Shown in pieces: positions 8,458 to 17,824 of a stretch of DNA of 51,956 nt. Made by a program: the position numbers and the translations under genes. The stretch's first letter is position 1. Every line of letters begins with the position of its first letter. The DNA comes from Spirochaetales bacterium (lineage in GTDB: Bacteria > Spirochaetota > Spirochaetia > DAHUYW01), in NCBI GenBank assembly GCA_027306915.1, contig DAHUYW010000027.1, positions 1 to 51,956 of the forward strand. Reading direction: 5' to 3'. Below the pieces are notes generated by a model. It was given only the letters and a program-made list of their open reading frames with translations, was not told the DNA's origin and did not search any database.

Positions 8458-10362
8458 TCAGGCGGCGCTATCGGCCCTCGTCACCATTGACACGAGCCAT
8501 GCGAGGAGCCATTCCTCATCCTCCGAGTTGGTCCCGCGGGCGTCGGCAAGGACGCGGAAGATCGGTTCGGTGTTCGAACCGCGCATCCACATGAAGGCAA
8601 TGCCTCTCCCCAGGTCGTCTTTGAAAAGGATCTTGAGGCCTCCGCGCTGCCGTCCCGAGCGATAGGTGCGGCCAAAGCCGTGGACCTCGACGGTCCCCTC
8701 GTAGTTGATCTCTTCCCAGCTTTTTACGCCGAAGCGGCTTTCGAGATGGGCCCGCTTCTCATCCCACTCCTGCACGAAGAGCTCTTCAAAGCGCTCCTTC
8801 AGCGCGGCTTGGTCGATAGACTTCACGTGCACGATAGCGCGGGGTTCGGAGATGTCGGTCGTCACAAACTGCGGTAGGGTGGTGAGGATCTGGGGGATTC
8901 CGGCGCCGGGGCGATAGGCGCTGCCGCTGCGCGCACACCAGATCTCGAAGAGGCCGGGCCGGCCGTCTTCCGACTCGAGGAGAAGCAGCTTCAGGAAGGA
9001 AACGAGCGTGTTCATGGGATCGCGCACAGCGGAAGGGTGGGTGATGTTCCCCCCGTTCGAGCCCTCGCCGAGGAAGCGCACGAGGAAGCCGGAGTTGCGG
9101 CTGTCCCGCGCAAGGTTGACGACGTTCGCCTCTCCCACCTCGGCCCGGAAGACCCGCACGTCGAAGGCCTTTGCTATTGCGTCGATGCGGAGCGAGGTCG
9201 GGTCGTTGACCACGACCGCAACCTTCTGGACCGCTCTTCCGGAGGCGGAATAGGTGAGGCGTCCCGTGTAAACGAGGTAGGAGAGCTCGGCGATGCAGCA
9301 GAAAGCGAAGACCTCCTGGGCGTGGAGGATCTCGCCGCGACCGGTCGCGGGATTCATGAAGACCAAGTTGCCGCGATCCCCGTCGTTGTCGGGGACGTAG
9401 CCGAAGAGGAAGCCGGGGTCGGAGGCAAAGGCGCGCTCGAGCTCCCGCCGGCAGGGCTCGAGTGACTCCCCATCGGGGACTATGCGATGGACGATGGCAC
9501 CGGGGCTTCCGTTCACGACTTTCACCTTCACCCCCAGGCCCGTAATGAAGCGCTCGTCGATCGACAGCGTACGCGCGCTTCCGTTCAGCTCGGCCACCAC
9601 CCCAATTCCTCGGCGCCGAGCCGCTTCGGCAAGCCGTGCGAGAAGCTCCTCCTGTTTGTCGGGCTCGGGAACTGCTGCCGCGACCTCCCGCGTGAACCGA
9701 AGATAGGCCTCCAGCGCCTGGTGCTTGAATCCGGGCGCGGCAGCGTAGAGCTCCGCGAGCTCGCGCTCAGTCACGGAGTTCGCATCCTGGATAATCGAGG
9801 CACAGCGGGCGGCATCCTCCAGGGTTTCGGTGAAGGAGGCTATGATCGCCTGGGCTTCGGGATTGCCGATGACTCCGCCGTCGGCCAGCCCGAACTTGAA
9901 GCCGTTATGGCCGATCGGATTATGACTTGCGGTAATGTAGGCAAATCCGGCGAGCTTTGCGATGCGGGTATAGGCCATGATCTCCGGTCCGGCCGCCACC
10001 CCGAGGTACTGCACGCGGAGGCCCTCGGTGAGGAAGACTCTCGCGCAAATGTCGGCGATGGCCGGTCCGGTGGGGCGGGTGTCGGTCGCCAGTGCAACCT
10101 CCGGATCGGACATCCCGCTCCTCTCCTTCAGAAAACGCGCGAAGGCATAGGCGGCAATCGCCGCCAGCTCCTTGTTCGCGTCGCTCAAGGAGGGGCTTGC
10201 GCTCTCCTCGCTCGGGCCGAAGACCTTTCGCCAGCCCGAAGCCGACAGGAGGAAGCTTTCGAGCTCGCTCTTGAAGATCTCATGCTGGCGGGTATAGTGC
10301 GCGGGAAAAGGCCTTCCGGAGGCCTCCGCCCGCGGCGGGAGCGTTTCGGCATCGGTGATCAT
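8458..10362 (-). CDS. Phosphohexomutase (phosphoglucomutase/phosphomannomutase family)
   Basis: This encodes 634 residues of the alpha-D-phosphohexomutase superfamily, which moves phosphate between C1 and C6 of hexoses. The active-site serine motif ITASHNPIGHNGFK lies near residue 145. The metal site is PDNDGDRGNL, the sugar loop is LGEGSNGGNITHP and the C-terminal phosphate site is MRGSNTEPIFRV. The protein is longer than the 450-550 residues of typical bacterial members, with an extended N-terminus. ATG 10362 is preferred over GTG 10374 because AAAGGAG lies about ten bases before the ATG but abuts the GTG. It converges on the aminotransferase with a 34-base gap. Its own upstream side faces the end of the transglutaminase gene. 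Substrate preference cannot be read from sequence. Confidence 0.88.
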   Translation of the reverse strand: MITDAETLPPRAEASGRPFPAHYTRQHEIFKSELESFLLSASGWRKVFGPSEESASPSLSDANKELAAIAAYAFARFLKERSGMSDPEVALATDTRPTGPAIADICARVFLTEGLRVQYLGVAAGPEIMAYTRIAKLAGFAYITASHNPIGHNGFKFGLADGGVIGNPEAQAIIASFTETLEDAARCASIIQDANSVTERELAELYAAAPGFKHQALEAYLRFTREVAAAVPEPDKQEELLARLAEAARRRGIGVVAELNGSARTLSIDERFITGLGVKVKVVNGSPGAIVHRIVPDGESLEPCRRELERAFASDPGFLFGYVPDNDGDRGNLVFMNPATGRGEILHAQEVFAFCCIAELSYLVYTGRLTYSASGRAVQKVAVVVNDPTSLRIDAIAKAFDVRVFRAEVGEANVVNLARDSRNSGFLVRFLGEGSNGGNITHPSAVRDPMNTLVSFLKLLLLESEDGRPGLFEIWCARSGSAYRPGAGIPQILTTLPQFVTTDISEPRAIVHVKSIDQAALKERFEELFVQEWDEKRAHLESRFGVKSWEEINYEGTVEVHGFGRTYRSGRQRGGLKILFKDDLGRGIAFMWMRGSNTEPIFRVLADARGTNSEDEEWLLAWLVSMVTRADSAA

Positions 10363-10434
10363 TCTCGCTTGCACTCCTTTCTCGACTTCATTACATCCTG
10401 GTCATCCGCTCGTGAGAGCCACGTTAGACTCTAA

Positions 10435-12666
10435 CTAATGGCCCCGATGATGTAAAGGGCTCGCTTCTCTTCGCGCGCGAGCGAGTCGGCGGCGCACCTC
10501 GGCCAGATAGCGGGCGTCGCGCGCGCGCGCGCGCCTGCCGCCGAAGGCGAGGAGAAGCACAATCCATCCGGCCCGCTCGACGTGGGGGCGGCGAAGCGAT
10601 GGCCGCGGCGCAGGAGGCCTCCCCCCGCTTCCGATCATCTCCACCGTGCCCCCGACCCAGGCCCGCCATCCCCGGCGCGCGGGGTCCGGCAGGGCCCGCC
10701 GCGCCGACAGCTCGATGAGCTGCCGGACCTCGCGATTCGCCTTCGCGGGCACGGATTGAAGCAGGAGCGCGAGGGCGCGCGCAGCGAAGGCGATTGCCGC
10801 GAGAAGCGCGGCACCGCCGGGGATGGCGAGGAGCGGAAGGGGTAGCCGCGGCGCCGTCTCGGTCCGTTGCTCCGGTGCTTCGATGCGCCCGGCCATGGCG
10901 GCTTCGAGCTGGCTGAGGGTGTAGGAATCCCCGCTCGGATTGAAGCGCTGCCAGTAGTCGGTGGCTCCAAACGCGGAAGGAACCATGGGAGGGGTAGCCT
11001 CCTCGGTCACCCACCGTCCGTCAAGCCACGACTCGGCCCAGGCGTGGGCGCTCATCCCGGTGACGATTGTCTGCGAGGAGTGGTCCGGAATGTTGACGAG
11101 AAAGCCCGTGACGTAGCGGGTGGGAATGCCGGCGAGCCGGGCGAGCACGGCGAAGGAGGTCGCGAATTGAACGCAGTAGCCCTTCCGGGTGTGGAAGAGG
11201 AAGGTGGCTACAAGATCGTTGCCCGGCGGGGGTCCTGCGGTCTCGAGCGAATAGGTGCAGCGGCTCGCGAGGTAGGCCTTGATGGCGTCGATGGTCTCTC
11301 GCTCGCTTCGCCCGCGGGAGAGCTCCTTGGCGAGCTCGACGAGCTCGGGCGGCGGCTTCGCCACTGCGAGATCGGAGGGAAGGACAGGAAGATCCGGCGC
11401 GAAGGGCGAGCGGCTGCCGCTCTCCACGGTGATGACGCTCCCGGCGAGGAGCGGCGTGTCAAGGAGAAAGCCGGTCGCGAGTCCCGCCTCCGAGAGGGAA
11501 AGCGGACCGAGAGGTACCTCACCACCCGCGGCAGAGGCCGGCTCGGCGGGAGAGGGGCCGGCGCCCTGGGAGGGAAGCGGCGCCTGCTCGACGACGAAAC
11601 CGGTGGTCCCGAGGGTGGAGGGAAGCGCCGGGAAGAAGTCGATAAGGAGCTTGATGCGGGCCTCGATCCTCCCCTTCAGGCCGAGCGTCGCCAGTCTTCC
11701 GTCGGAGGCGACGTGCAGCCCCTGTGCGGTCGTCTTGCCGCCCTCCTCGGCCGTGCTGCTCGCCTCCCAGCCCTGTCCGGTGTAGGTGTCGTAGACCGCG
11801 GTTCGCAGGTAGAGCGTCTCGCCGCGGCGTGCCTTGACCTCGAAGACCGGGCGTTTGGTCAGGGCCGGGCGACCTCCAAGCGAATCGCCGGGAAAGGAGT
11901 AGCCGTAGCCTGGAAGTCCGTAGAGAAAGGGGAACTCCGGAAAGAGGCGGGCAACGGCCGGTTTCAGGTCCAAGGCAAAGGGCGCCTCGAAGAGGGGGTT
12001 GTGAGGCTTGAGCGGGAAGAACAGTGCGGACAGGATCACGGCGACCCCGAGCACCTCGAGGCCCGGGACGAGCCGCACCCTGCCCGCAGCGCGCAGGGCC
12101 CGGCAGCCGAATGCCACCGCGGCGGCGGCAAGGGCGGCCACGGAGATTGCCACGCGGCCCAGAATCACGCCGCCAAGAAAGAGCGCGATGAAGAGGCTGT
12201 CGGCGGCAACCGGCCAGGGATCGGCGCGAAGAAGGAGCATCGCGCCGAAAAGCGAGGAGAAGAGGGCGATGATCGCGACGAAGAGATAGGAAATCACCCC
12301 GGAGGCTCCCCCCTCCCGCGCGACCTTGAGCCAGGCGATGATAGTCGACGCGGGGGTGATGTCCAATCCGGCAAAGACCAGAAAGGCGCCAGCGACAAGC
12401 CATGCCGCAAGGGCAACGCCGATCGCCCGCTTGAGGCGGTTCCGGAACGGTCCAGACGTCTCGGAGCGGGGGGGCTCTCCCGCAGCTCGCAGCCGGCGCC
12501 ACCGACCGATCCCCCGCCCGGCCGCGAGCACGAAGGTCACGGCACAGTAGATATAAACCGGGGCCGCCGGTCCCTGCGGGCGAAGGACGCCAATCGCGAC
12601 GATGGGAGGGACTATGGTCGTCGCGAGCGCGAAGGCGATCCGCGCTGCGGTCGCTGTCCTGCTCAT
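10435..12666 (-). CDS. TgpA-like membrane transglutaminase protein
   Basis: This encodes 743 residues. About eight N-terminal hydrophobic segments (residues 8-225) lead to a periplasmic transglutaminase-like domain with the catalytic triad visible: Cys in HTRKGYCVQFATSFAVLARLAG (about 497), His in MSAHAWAESWLDG (about 538) and an acidic residue in WVTEEATPP (about 553). A final hydrophobic segment (about 610-630) and an Arg-rich cytoplasmic tail follow. This matches the TgpA/DUF3488-transglut architecture. Such proteins usually occur with DUF58 and MoxR genes; the DUF58 gene is directly upstream and overlaps by four bases, but no MoxR ATPase is present in the window. The substrate of this family is unknown. 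The Arg/Ala-rich tail contains a long CG dinucleotide tract that could slip. Confidence 0.87.
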   Translation of the reverse strand: MSRTATAARIAFALATTIVPPIVAIGVLRPQGPAAPVYIYCAVTFVLAAGRGIGRWRRLRAAGEPPRSETSGPFRNRLKRAIGVALAAWLVAGAFLVFAGLDITPASTIIAWLKVAREGGASGVISYLFVAIIALFSSLFGAMLLLRADPWPVAADSLFIALFLGGVILGRVAISVAALAAAAVAFGCRALRAAGRVRLVPGLEVLGVAVILSALFFPLKPHNPLFEAPFALDLKPAVARLFPEFPFLYGLPGYGYSFPGDSLGGRPALTKRPVFEVKARRGETLYLRTAVYDTYTGQGWEASSTAEEGGKTTAQGLHVASDGRLATLGLKGRIEARIKLLIDFFPALPSTLGTTGFVVEQAPLPSQGAGPSPAEPASAAGGEVPLGPLSLSEAGLATGFLLDTPLLAGSVITVESGSRSPFAPDLPVLPSDLAVAKPPPELVELAKELSRGRSERETIDAIKAYLASRCTYSLETAGPPPGNDLVATFLFHTRKGYCVQFATSFAVLARLAGIPTRYVTGFLVNIPDHSSQTIVTGMSAHAWAESWLDGRWVTEEATPPMVPSAFGATDYWQRFNPSGDSYTLSQLEAAMAGRIEAPEQRTETAPRLPLPLLAIPGGAALLAAIAFAARALALLLQSVPAKANREVRQLIELSARRALPDPARRGWRAWVGGTVEMIGSGGRPPAPRPSLRRPHVERAGWIVLLLAFGGRRARARDARYLAEVRRRLARARREASPLHHRGH
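10518..10534. repeat. CG dinucleotide tract, 8.5 units
   Basis: A 17-base run of alternating C and G lies in the coding region for the Arg/Ala-rich tail of the transglutaminase-like protein (RARARDAR on the minus strand). Slippage of one unit would change the last roughly 45 residues but spare the catalytic domain. Confidence 0.8.
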
Positions 12667-13964
12667 CCTTCGATGTCCTCTCGAATGGTCTCGGCGCTCT
12701 GGACCAGGATGAGCCTTCCCCCCCGCTCGCGGATGGCCTGGAAGTAGCGGTCTTGTCGGACGCGCGCCTCGGGGGAGAGGCCGTGAAGATTGACGATTGC
12801 TCCCACCGTCCGCACCTCGCTGGGGACCACGAGGTCGAGGATCTCGGGGTCCGGGAGGTGAGTCACGAAGAGAATCGATCCCGCCGCGGCTCCCATCCGG
12901 CGGTCGGCGGCAAAGAGCTCCGCCGGCGACGGGAAGGGGCCGAAGAGGAGCTTTATCGTCTCGCGATGGAACTCGGCGAAGCGCTCTCCGCGCGCGCTGT
13001 GAAAGCTGTAAACATCCCGCGCAAGCGCCCGCACGGTCACTGGGACTCCTGCCCGGATGAAGTAATTGACGAGGGCGACAACGATCTCCACCGAGCAGTC
13101 CTCCCGCTCGAGGAGCAAAGGGCTCACCGGTTCTCCGCGGCGCAGGTCGAGGTAGATGGTGATCCCCGGCTCGGAGGAGCGGCGGTACTCCTTGAGGAAG
13201 GGGAGCCCCGTCGACAGGTACTTCCTCCAGGCGATGTCCCGAACGGGAAGGCCGGCGCGGTAGTCGACAAGCCCTTCGAAAAGGGAGCGATCAACCTGGA
13301 GCCCGGAAGAGACGAGGCCGCTTGTCGACTCGGAGCGGCTGCCCGTGAAGGGCGGAGTGAGCTCGATGATGCGGGGGTAGACGTAGAAGGTCCGGTGATA
13401 GGCGGAGCGGACTATCTCGATCCAGCCGGAAAGGCTCTTCACCGCTATGGTCTCCAGGCCGACCGTGTAGATCCCACGGTACGGGCAGCGGATCGCGTAG
13501 CGCGCCTCCAGCGACTCGTTCGCCGCGAAGCAGCGGCGTAGATCGTGAAGCTGGGTCGTGACGTCGGGATGAACCGTCTTGAAGTGGAGACTTACCACCG
13601 CCGAGGCGAACGGGCTCTCATTGGCGAGGGCAAGGCGATAGGCGATAGTCTCCCCCTTCACCGGGTGCTCATTGTCGAAGTGCTGGAAGAATCGGAAACG
13701 AAAAAGCGTAACAATCACTTGAAGCAGCTCGACGAGCGGGAGAAACAGGAGAAGGAGGTAGAGGAAGCTAAAGATGCGGGCGATGAAGAATCCCGCAAGG
13801 TAAACCAGGAAGAGGGCGAAGAGATACGCGAGCGCCCCTTTCCATTCGATCCTAATCGGGATGAATCGTTCGTCCGCCGCTCTACTCGTCGTTGGAGAGG
13901 AGGACCTCGTCGTTTTCGAAGGTCTCCTGACGAATCCGGTGGAACCGCTCGACGAGCTTTTCAA
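12663..13964 (-). CDS. DUF58 domain protein
   Basis: This encodes about 433 residues. After a short basic leader there are two adjacent membrane segments (ALAYLFALFLVYLAGFF and FSFLYLLLLFLPLVELL), then a beta-rich region. The DUF58 signature VRDIAWRKYLSTGLPFLKEYR follows, with a vWA-like domain starting at GITIYLDLR. DUF58 proteins typically pair with TgpA-like transglutaminases; here the stop overlaps the next gene's start by four bases. The start is uncertain: no ATG/GTG lies between the end of the ABC ATPase frame and the conserved IPIRIEWKG. I chose TTG 13964, which has AAGGAG ten bases upstream and overlaps the ATPase gene by 83 bases. An ATG at 14012 is the alternative. The leader before ERFIP is not conserved-looking. 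Confidence 0.8.
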   Translation of the reverse strand: MKSSSSGSTGFVRRPSKTTRSSSPTTSRAADERFIPIRIEWKGALAYLFALFLVYLAGFFIARIFSFLYLLLLFLPLVELLQVIVTLFRFRFFQHFDNEHPVKGETIAYRLALANESPFASAVVSLHFKTVHPDVTTQLHDLRRCFAANESLEARYAIRCPYRGIYTVGLETIAVKSLSGWIEIVRSAYHRTFYVYPRIIELTPPFTGSRSESTSGLVSSGLQVDRSLFEGLVDYRAGLPVRDIAWRKYLSTGLPFLKEYRRSSEPGITIYLDLRRGEPVSPLLLEREDCSVEIVVALVNYFIRAGVPVTVRALARDVYSFHSARGERFAEFHRETIKLLFGPFPSPAELFAADRRMGAAAGSILFVTHLPDPEILDLVVPSEVRTVGAIVNLHGLSPEARVRQDRYFQAIRERGGRLILVQSAETIREDIEG

Positions 13965-14682
13965 CCGTAAGCTTCTCCTTCTCTTCCCCTTCGACATCGT
14001 AGATGATCTCACCCTTGTCCATCATAAGCAGGCGGTTTCCGTACTTTATGGCGTGGCTCATGTTGTGGGTGACCATCATCGCGGTGAGCTGGTACTCCCT
14101 GATGTAGCGGGTCGTGAGGTCGAGAACCACCTGCGCGTTTTTCGGGTCGAGGGCGGCGGTGTGCTCGTCGAGGAGAATCAGCGCCGGCCTGGCAAGGACC
14201 ATCATGAGGAGGGTGAGGGCCTGTCGCTGTCCTCCGGAGAGGAGGCCTGCATTGTCCTTGAGACGGCTCTCGAGATTCATCTGAAGGGTCGAGAGCTGTT
14301 CCTTGAAGAACTCTCGTTTCGTCCGGTTCAAGCTGAACCGCAGCCCCTTGAAGCCCTTGCGGTCCGCTATGATCATATTGTCCTCGAGGGCCATGCGAGA
14401 GGCGGTTCCGAGGAGAGGGTTCTGAAAGATGCGTCCGATGTAACGCGCCCGCTTGTACTCGGGGTCTCTCGTCACATCGCGCTCACCGATGTAAATGCGC
14501 CCCTGCTCGGGTGTTGCGCTTCCTGCTATCAGATTGAAGAGGGTGGTCTTGCCTGCACCGTTGCTTCCGATAATGGTGATGAAGTCATGCTCCTTCACGC
14601 GCAGCGAGAGATTGCGCAGGGCGATATTCTCGTCCGGCGTCCCGCGGTTGAAGATGACCGTCGCCTTCTCGATTCGGATCAT
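13882..14682 (-). CDS. ABC transporter ATP-binding protein (TrpY-like)
   Basis: This encodes 266 residues that power import together with the adjacent permease. Walker A is GSNGAGKTTL (near residue 37), the signature is LSGGQRQALTLLMM, Walker B is ALILLDEHTAALDP and the switch His is in VTHNMSHAI. The order binding protein, permease, ATPase and the permease type match the ABC systems with DUF534/TrpX-like binding proteins. The start overlaps the permease stop by four bases. The 3' end probably overlaps the DUF58 gene. The last 40 residues (from GEIIYDVEGEEKEKL) are a charged extension. The substrate is unknown; aromatic amino acids are known for some relatives. Confidence 0.92.
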   Translation of the reverse strand: MIRIEKATVIFNRGTPDENIALRNLSLRVKEHDFITIIGSNGAGKTTLFNLIAGSATPEQGRIYIGERDVTRDPEYKRARYIGRIFQNPLLGTASRMALEDNMIIADRKGFKGLRFSLNRTKREFFKEQLSTLQMNLESRLKDNAGLLSGGQRQALTLLMMVLARPALILLDEHTAALDPKNAQVVLDLTTRYIREYQLTAMMVTHNMSHAIKYGNRLLMMDKGEIIYDVEGEEKEKLTVEKLVERFHRIRQETFENDEVLLSNDE

Positions 14683-15575
14683 ACCTTCACCTTGAAGCGA
14701 ATCTTGCGAAACTGGGTCACCGCAAGAGACGCGATGATCAGAAGACCGGTGATCAGCTTAAGGTCGTTGGGGGTCATGTTGATATAGTAACCGTAGAAGC
14801 GGCCGATGTACATGATCGCGCGAAAGAGGATGGACCCGAGGAGGGCGCGCAAGGTGAGGATCCCAATTCGGTTGGATCGGAGGAGGAACTCACCGATCAT
14901 TACCGAGGCGAGCCCGGAGACCACGATCCCCTGACCGAGGTTGATATCGGCGAATCCCTGATACTGAGCGGCAAAGGCCCCGGAGACAGCCACGAGCCCG
15001 TTCGAAAGGCCCACGCCGATCAGCTTAAGAGTCTCCGGATTCACGCCGGTCGCGACCACCAATTGCTCGTTGTTGCCCAGGGCTCCCAGGGAGATGCCGA
15101 GGTCGGTTCGAAAAAAGAGGTCGAGGAGCAGCATTATCACTATGGTGACGAGCGCAAAAAAGATGAGCGTCGTCCAGTCGGAGGAAAGCACCCCCTTGGT
15201 CCATCCGGTGACGTCGGTGAGGATCGTGCGCACGCGCAGCAGGGGAACGTTTGCGCGATTCTGCAGGACGCGGATGTTCACCGAATAGAGCATGGTCATC
15301 GTGAGGATTCCGGCGAGGAGGTTCGGCACCTTGAGCTTGTTGTGGATGAGCGCGGTGACGCAGCCCGCTAGGAAGCCCGCCACGAAGGAAATGAGCAGGG
15401 CGAGCTCGAGATTGTAGCCGTGGATGATGAGAGTCGCCATCACCGCTCCGCCCAGGGGGAAGGAGCCGTCGACGGTGAGGTCGGGGAAGTCCAGGATACG
15501 GAAGGTAATGAAGACCCCCAGAACCATGATTCCGTAGATGAAGCCTTCCGTGAGTATTCCCTGAATTATGAGCAT
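14679..15575 (-). CDS. ABC transporter permease (TrpZ/branched-chain type)
   Basis: This encodes 298 residues with about eight hydrophobic segments, including GFIYGIMVLGVFITFRI at the N-terminus. The motif FPDLTVDGSFPLGGAV is typical of permeases paired with DUF534-type binding proteins, related to the LivH family. Other landmarks are LIHNKLKVPNLLAGILTMTMLYSVN and the coupling region VATGVNPETLKLIGVGLSNGLVAVSGA. It lies 138 bases downstream of the binding-protein gene and overlaps the ATPase gene by four bases. With the binding-protein gene interrupted by an amber codon, the permease may lack a working partner unless another binding protein serves it. Confidence 0.92.
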   Translation of the reverse strand: MLIIQGILTEGFIYGIMVLGVFITFRILDFPDLTVDGSFPLGGAVMATLIIHGYNLELALLISFVAGFLAGCVTALIHNKLKVPNLLAGILTMTMLYSVNIRVLQNRANVPLLRVRTILTDVTGWTKGVLSSDWTTLIFFALVTIVIMLLLDLFFRTDLGISLGALGNNEQLVVATGVNPETLKLIGVGLSNGLVAVSGAFAAQYQGFADINLGQGIVVSGLASVMIGEFLLRSNRIGILTLRALLGSILFRAIMYIGRFYGYYINMTPNDLKLITGLLIIASLAVTQFRKIRFKVKV

Positions 15576-15713
15576 GGATGCGCGCTCCGCATACTTCCGT
15601 CAGTGGTCGCCCATGAAAGGACGGCTTCGAGGCTGCCCCAAGGAGGACCCGCGGCGGCCGTCTCGAGTCTTAAGAGGCCCGGACGGCGGTCCGCGAGGCT
15701 CCTTGACGGCGCT

Positions 15714-16724
15714 CTACTGACTCTTTTTCGTCAGCTGTCCGTTTTGGACGATCTCATTCGCCGAGTCGATGATGCTCTTGGGAACGGTAAGTCCGAGCTT
15801 CTTCGCCACATCGAGATTGATGAGAAGATCGACGTCCGAGGGATCCGTCATGTACTTGGTCGGGATCTCCGAGGTCTTCTTGCCGTGGAGAATCTCGACG
15901 ATCATCCGGCCGGTGGCCCTTCCGAGCTTATAGTAGTCGAAGCCCCATGCCGCGAGCACCGGCAAGGAGGCGGCGGAGCTCGGATCGGCCGACATGACGG
16001 GGACACCCGCCTTCATCGCCACGTCGAGCAGCGAGGGCAGGGCGGAGACCACGGTGTTGTCGGTGCTGACGTAGATCCCGTCAACCCTTCCAACGATCGC
16101 CTGGGTGGCCTGCATGACCTCCGCGGAGGTGGACACGGTCTGTGTGATGAACTCTATCCCGAGCTCGCTGCAGGCCGCCTTCGCCAGCTTCGCAAGCGCT
16201 ACCGCGTTGGACTCGCTGCTCGTGTAAACCATCCCGAGGCGCTTGATCGGCTTTATCTTCATGAGCAGCTCGATCTGCTCCTTCACCGGGGTAAGGTCGG
16301 AGACCCCGGTGACGTTCGCGCCGCCTTGGGTGGTGGAGGCTACGAGACCGGCTCCGACCGGATCGGTCACTGCCGAATAGACGATCGGGATATTCTTGAT
16401 CTTGTTCACGAGGGCCTGCGCGGTCGGAGTGGCGATCCCGACCGCAAGGGTCACGTGCTCCGACTCGAACTTGTCTGCGATCTGAGCGGCGGTGTTGACG
16501 TCAGCGTTTGCGTTCTGGAGATCATAGCTTGCGTCAACGCCTTCTGCCTAGAGCACGTCCTGAATTCCTTTCTCGACCGCGTCGAGCGCGGGGTGCGTAA
16601 CGAATTTCGAAATCCCGATGAGAGGCCTCTGCGGGGTGGCGGCCTCGGATTGACCCTTCGCAAAGAGGGCGGTTGCCGAAAACGCGAAGAGGCACAGCAA
16701 TGTCGCTGTCAGCAGCTTCTTCAT
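15714..16724 (-). pseudogene. TrpX-like (DUF534) substrate-binding protein, amber-interrupted
   Basis: The frame begins at ATG 16724 behind AAAGGAG, encodes a signal peptide (LLTATLLCLFAFSATALFA) and the family start RPLIGISKFVTHPALDAVEKGIQDVL. It then meets TAG at 16548-16550. The same frame continues without further stops as AEGVDASYDLQNANADVN and on to 15714, covering the rest of a DUF534 periplasmic binding protein (NIPIVYSAVTDPVGAGLV, IDGIYVSTDNTVVSALPSL, RATGRMIVEILHG). Without the amber the protein would have 336 residues, normal for the family. CAG (Gln) to TAG is the simplest origin. Translation from an internal start near 16454 would lack the signal peptide and be useless for import. 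Real mutation, assembly error or suppression remain possible. Confidence 0.85.
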
Positions 16725-17023
16725 AGTTTGCTCCTTTATGGGTTGGGAAGTGATCCAGGTTCGAACGACAGCCGCAACATTCACCGCCGGAAGTCAAGCT
16801 GCGGCAGGCCGGCGTGCGAACCGAGACATCCCTAAGAGTAGGGCCTATCCAAAAAAAAAGCAAGCTCCAGCCGCGGCGAAAACCGGGCCGGCGACCGGCG
16901 GTGCTCCTCACTTCCCGGTCGATGCCGCCGGTCGCTCCGAGGGCCCCCCTGGGCGCGCCCCTCTGGCCGTTCGCGCGGAAAAGGTAGGAGCAAGCCGCTA
17001 GTGCGGTTCGGTTTTCACCACAA

Positions 17024-17398
17024 TTGTGGCATGGGGGCACTTCGTCAATATCACTTTTGAGTATTCGCTTCTCGGACGTGGAACGCGTACGGTCTTTCAT
17101 TTCAAACCGCGCTGACGTGGAACCGGCAGGCAAGCACGGGTTGCGGCTACTCATGCAATTTGTGACCCCGAGGGGCGGTGGTAATGCTTGCGTTGAGGAA
17201 CTTCTTCATGCGGTCGCACGAATTGACGCCCCCGATAGGAAAGGCCGCACAGCGTTGATTATGAGGAAACCCCGCTGGCCGCGCGGAGCGCGCCTTAGGC
17301 CCGTGCGCCCGACCGTTTTCACGACTATCATGAGCTACCTGAGTGTACTAGTCAGGCATATGCGTGGCGAAACTAGCGCTCGCCAACGGAGCGCATGA
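17024..17398 (+). pseudogene. Possible ankyrin-repeat remnant
   Basis: A 124-codon frame contains two stretches resembling ankyrin repeats: RADVEPAGKHGLRLLM, and VEELLHAVARIDAPDRKGRTALI a little later. In ankyrin proteins the spacing would be close to this, with GADVN-x-x-D-x-x-G-x-TALM consensus. The flanking sequence is not protein-like and there is no ribosome site, so I read this as a decayed fragment. The call is tentative and could be chance resemblance. Confidence 0.3.
17028..17039. promoter_or_regulatory. 12-base palindrome, possible operator
   Basis: CCACAATTGTGG is a perfect 12-base palindrome in the long gap upstream of the ABC binding-protein gene. It is about 300 bases before that gene's start, so a regulatory role is only a possibility. 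Confidence 0.25.
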
Positions 17399-17824
17399 GT
17401 AGCGGGGAATCCTATGCGGCGCATGGAAAAAGGGATCATCGTGATCATGGCGGTGTTCGCTGCAGCGAACTCGGGCACGAACACTGTCTCCGTGTTCACC
17501 GTCAACTCACCTGAGCGCCCGAGCGCGGTTTCCGGCTGGTCTTCCGCACTCCGCTCCGCGTCGGCCTCCGTCACGATCGGAAGCGGTGACAGCGCGGAAG
17601 CGGAAAGGCGGAGTCATTTCCTCCCGAGCGCATTTGGGATTGTCTGCCTTGGTCCACTTTCTCCTTCGATAGCTATAAATCTCGTCTTGTGTGGCTACCC
17701 ACTTCAGGCCGGCATGGATCAAATGAAACGGGGATGACCGAGGGTTCGGGCGCCTTCGATCATCCCCCAAAACGGGCGACGCACGTTCTGCGGCCGGGCG
17801 ACGTTGACCGAGCGGTAGGTCTCG
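17399..17824. other. Gap without a supported gene
   Basis: Short frames exist on both strands. One on the plus strand (17414-17737) starts MRRMEKGIIVIMAVF but has no ribosome site and no family resemblance. I see no RNA gene. Together with the preceding 670 bases this makes about 1.1 kb of probably decayed or non-coding sequence between the ABC operon and the aldolase gene. Confidence 0.4.

Noticed and set aside
10867..12747. Long plus-strand frame of 626 codons opposite the transglutaminase gene
   Set aside because: Composition is Arg/Gly/Glu-rich and without any family motif, while the minus strand has a clear membrane transglutaminase. It is a high-GC shadow.
16548..16550. Pyrrolysine or general TAG recoding
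   Set aside because: TAG is used as an ordinary stop by several intact genes here (for example miaA and the dehydrogenase), and no pyl genes are seen.
17414..17737. 107-codon plus-strand frame starting MRRMEKGIIVIMAVF
   Set aside because: It has no ribosome site or recognisable domain, and competing frames exist on the other strand.
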